Origin: Promethearchaeota archaeon
GTDB taxonomy: Archaea; Asgardarchaeota; Lokiarchaeia; Sigyniarchaeales; SOKP01
Assembly (NCBI GenBank): GCA_030605895.1
Contig: JAUWHL010000055.1
Coordinates: forward strand, 1 to 6,420
Reading direction: 5' to 3'
DNA length: 6,420 bases
Shown: one piece after another, positions 5,309 to 6,420 of the stretch
Position numbering within the stretch: position 1 is the stretch's first letter
Layout: the number at the start of each line of letters is the position of its first letter
Translations under genes and position numbers: made by a program
The notes under the pieces: generated by a model
What the model was told of the DNA's origin: nothing
Seen by the model: only the letters and a program-made list of their open reading frames with translations
The model's database searches: none

Positions 5309-6420
5309 TCAGAGTATTTTCTTCAACTCTAATATTAAAGAGCTAGGATTATATTTGTTAAACTTGTAAACCTGTGCATTTGCGTATTTTTTAAAATTCT
5401 TTTTAATATGTCCCGCAGAGTAAGTATGTACCCCAAGAGCGTGGGTTGCATAAGATTTTTTTGGTTCTAATACAACCATATGGATATTTTGTTTCGATAA
5501 TTTCTTTGTCAGTTCTTTTAATTCTCTTGTAATTAAACTATAATCTGTTTCAATTTGGGCTATTAAATCAGGGTATTTAACCGAAATATTTGCTCCGCAG
5601 TCACTACATATAAAAACAACAGGTATAATATTTCTATCCTTCAATTTCTCAACTTTTATTAACTCAGATACTTTTTTCAATGCAGCTGCCATTGGAGTGT
5701 ATGATTTTCCTTCAATCTTTTTCAACTTTTTTACTGCCATATTAAAATTTACTGTAGGTTTCTGTAAGACAATTGCCTCTTTACCGCGAAAAATAATAAG
5801 AGCTATTTTATCTCTCTTTCTATACCCCTCTCGGTGTAGAGATAAAATTACATCTGTCATTTGTTTTATTACATAATACATAGATGCTGAACTATCTAAG
5901 ACAAATAACAACGCTAATGGAGCACGATACTCATAAATTTTGTCCATTAAATCATATTTATTAAAATGTATTGGAAAATCAATTTCAGTTTTATTATATA
6001 CTATATTTTTAAGATAATTTCTGATAGTAGCGTCTAAAGCAATGGATTTTGGCTGTTCACGAGTAGGGGTTCTATAAGACACATATCTTCCCTTTTGAGA
6101 CGACGATATTTTGATTCTTCTTCCTATTCCTCTTCCACCATAATCTGATACCTTACGATCTTTTCTAATATTATCTAGGATGGATGTCATTTTCTTTTCC
6201 ATCTTATAAATAAAGGGTAATGATTCATTTTTTGCTTCAAAAAATCGTATATCATCATCAAAAGGAATATTCTTTACTTTCCAACCTCCAGCAGGTTTAG
6301 GGTTTCTTTTTTTATTATCAGGATATTTAGGAGGTGGTAATTTCTGTTCTTGGGACTCTGGAATATCAAATTTATCAGGATCAACAGATTGACGCTTAAA
6401 CTCCTTTTGAGAATCATCAT
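5309..6420 (-). CDS. Mg/Co-chelatase D-subunit-like VWA protein (5'-partial)
   Basis: This is the C-terminal 369 residues of a ChlD/BchD-like protein. The frame stays open from the ATG at 6202 to the right edge, adding 72 residues, so that ATG (MEKKMTSIL) is probably internal. The extension is an acidic, proline- and lysine-rich linker (for example LPPPKYPDNKKRNPKPAGG) and then IPFDDDIRFFEAK. This is the type of linker that joins the N-terminal AAA+ part to the VWA part in chelatase D subunits. After it come GRGIGRR, GRYVSYRTP and SIALDATIRNYL, the conserved pre-VWA region. The VWA domain has an intact MIDAS: DSSAS, then T in SYTPMAAAL, then D in SDCGAN (residues 103-107, 169 and 201 from the ATG at 6202). 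Known relatives assemble with an AAA+ I subunit and a CobN/ChlH-type subunit to insert Mg or Co into tetrapyrroles. No partner is visible, so the metal and substrate are undetermined. Confidence 0.82.
   Translation of the reverse strand, partial: DDSQKEFKRQSVDPDKFDIPESQEQKLPPPKYPDNKKRNPKPAGGWKVKNIPFDDDIRFFEAKNESLPFIYKMEKKMTSILDNIRKDRKVSDYGGRGIGRRIKISSSQKGRYVSYRTPTREQPKSIALDATIRNYLKNIVYNKTEIDFPIHFNKYDLMDKIYEYRAPLALLFVLDSSASMYYVIKQMTDVILSLHREGYRKRDKIALIIFRGKEAIVLQKPTVNFNMAVKKLKKIEGKSYTPMAAALKKVSELIKVEKLKDRNIIPVVFICSDCGANISVKYPDLIAQIETDYSLITRELKELTKKLSKQNIHMVVLEPKKSYATHALGVHTYSAGHIKKNFKKYANAQVYKFNKYNPSSLILELKKIL

Noticed and set aside
6200..6202. ATG at 6202 as start of the VWA protein
   Set aside because: The frame continues without a stop to the window edge, and its translation is the acidic/proline-rich linker expected in chelatase D subunits.
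1..6420. CRISPR array, defence island, prophage or insertion sequence
   Set aside because: No regularly spaced repeats, transposase, integrase, nuclease-effector genes or terminal inverted repeats were seen.

Overview
The window is AT-rich, short-spaced prokaryotic DNA that looks archaeal, most likely from an Asgard archaeon (Lokiarchaeia/Heimdallarchaeia-like). The main reason is a Ras/Arf-type small GTPase lying directly behind a tandem Roadblock/LC7 protein. Supporting signs are a zinc-ribbon plus membrane-helix protein, a coiled-coil protein with a TrmB-like C-terminal domain, an archaeal-type ATP-grasp ligase and TATA-like boxes at suitable distances from starts. The lineage is inferred from gene content only; no rRNA or marker gene is present.

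Layout. At the left edge is the 3' part of a HisJ-family PHP phosphatase (+), whose frame is open to the window start. Convergent to it is a coiled-coil protein with a PLD/TrmB-like C-terminal domain (-). A 207-base AT-rich intergenic region separates this gene from the divergently transcribed pair on the + strand: a double Roadblock protein followed, 27 bases after its stop codon, by a small GTPase. The rest of the window is on the - strand. In order of transcription it holds the C-terminal part of a magnesium/cobalt-chelatase D-subunit-like VWA protein (open to the right edge), a zinc-ribbon three-helix membrane protein, and an ATP-grasp ligase. These three are separated by 166 and 114 bases and probably have their own promoters.

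How the genes work together. The clearest functional unit is the Roadblock-GTPase pair, which resembles MglB-MglA of bacteria and the Roadblock-Rag/Arf systems of eukaryotes. Roadblock dimers regulate or anchor small GTPases, and the gene order suggests these two proteins are partners. The divergent coiled-coil/TrmB-like protein shares their intergenic region and may belong to the same module, but that is speculation. HisJ belongs to histidine biosynthesis, the ATP-grasp ligase to an unknown amide- or peptide-forming step, and the VWA protein to a metal chelatase-type complex. I see no shared pathway for these three. No RNA gene, CRISPR array, insertion sequence or attachment site was seen.
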